This document shows positions 63,594 to 64,000 of a stretch of 64,000 bases of DNA, piece by piece (the first letter of the stretch is position 1; every line of letters starts with the position of its first letter). The notes beneath the pieces were generated by a model that did no database searches, was not told where the DNA came from, and saw nothing but the letters and a program-made list of their open reading frames with translations. The stretch covers positions 48,238,820 through 48,302,819 of the forward strand of contig OY754471.1 in the NCBI GenBank assembly GCA_963575645.1, in the 5' to 3' direction. Source of the DNA: Xanthostigma xanthostigma. Taxonomy: Eukaryota > Arthropoda > Insecta > Raphidioptera > Raphidiidae. The position numbers and the translations under genes are program-made.

Positions 63594-64000
63594 TCTATAC
63601 TAATATATGAAGCTGAAGAGTTTGTTTGTTTGTTTGTTTGTTTGTTTGAACGCGCTAATATCAGGAACTACTGGTTCAAATTGAAAAAAAAAATTTGTCG
63701 GATAGCCCTGCATTTATCGAGGAAGGCTATAGGCTATATAATATCCCGCTACGACCATTAGGAGCGGAGCATTAATGAAAAATGTTGCAAAATGTATCTC
63801 AAAAATAAGCTTCTATTCAGGTGAAATGCACTAACTAAATATACTCATATTAGCGTTGTCAGAATACAACGCCGGATAGCTCAATGGGTAGAGCATGCGA
63901 CTGTCGATATCAGGGTCGTGGGCTCAAGCCCTACGTTGGGCGAATATATTTTTATTTTCTCCATTGCTTTCTTCTAAGGCTTACATTTAAATTTATTTTA
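63594..64000 (+). mobile_element. Helitron 5' part, copy 2 of the tRNA-bearing family
   Basis: TCTATACTAATATATGAAGC preceded by A, then (GTTT)n, CTACTGGTTCAAATTG, TATAGGCTATATAATATC and a tRNA-like sequence, all collinear with 33727-34130. The 3' end lies outside the window. Confidence 0.8.
63871..63942 (+). tRNA. tRNA-Lys-derived sequence inside Helitron, copy 2
   Basis: GCCGGATAGCTCAATGGGTA and GAGCATGCGA, with variable/T-arm CAGGGTCGTGGGCTCAAGCC and CTACGTTGGGCGAA, align to tRNA-Lys. The anticodon loop now reads CTGTCGA (formal anticodon GTC, not CTT), and the B-box has a C (GGCTCAAGCC). Acceptor and T arms are closer to a real tRNA than in copy 1. Confidence 0.55.

Noticed and set aside
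54612-64000. Further SPR exons (TM3 to TM7)
   Set aside because: I looked for typical TM3-TM7 motifs (DRY-like, NPxxY-like) in this stretch and saw none; these exons probably lie beyond the window.

Overview
This window looks like AT-rich intergenic and intronic DNA from an insect nuclear genome, probably a lepidopteran. The host-gene signal is two exons of a class A GPCR closely resembling the insect sex peptide / myoinhibitory peptide receptor (SPR). The lepidopteran guess rests on the repeat set: a mag-type LTR element with a tRNA-Ser primer site, small Helitrons with TC...CTAG ends, RTE-like 3' ends and tRNA-headed SINEs. It is an inference and was not tested by any search.

Host genes. 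SPR lies on the + strand. A probable acceptor at 48697 opens an exon whose coding part is 49072-49470. A second phase-0 exon lies at 54425-54610, and the remaining exons must lie beyond 64000. The intervening 4.95 kb intron is largely transposon-derived. One further unrecognised open frame on the minus strand (25129-25426) may be a terminal exon of another gene. I see no other convincing host gene.

Mobile DNA dominates the rest. (1) One intact Ty3/gypsy element of the mag type (26329-30826) has identical 179-bp LTRs, a 5-bp target duplication, a tRNA-Ser primer site and one uninterrupted 1325-codon gag-pol frame. (2) Non-autonomous Helitrons lie at 18897-19108, 33727-34767, 47206-48524 and 63594 to the window end; two copies of one family contain a tRNA-Lys-like sequence. 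(3) A tRNA-derived SINE family is present in five copies, one with a perfect 18-bp target duplication. (4) There is a 5'-truncated LINE. (5) DNA transposon remnants include a DD41D mariner-like element and three further Tc1/mariner deletion derivatives, two PIF/Harbinger derivatives, two pogo/Tigger derivatives and several hAT-like MITEs. (6) Many fold-back elements have long, nearly perfect inverted arms.

Nested insertions give a relative chronology: Helitron in hAT MITE (18.8-19.3 kb), hAT in MITE (12.9-14.1 kb), hAT MITE in a repeat (10.8-11.8 kb), LINE in fold-back MITE (52.3-53.8 kb), mariner in Helitron (47.2-48.5 kb) and fold-back in fold-back (60.0-61.3 kb). Several are supported by target duplications or by an unoccupied paralogous copy elsewhere in the window. 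No CRISPR array, rRNA gene or bacterial-type operon is present.
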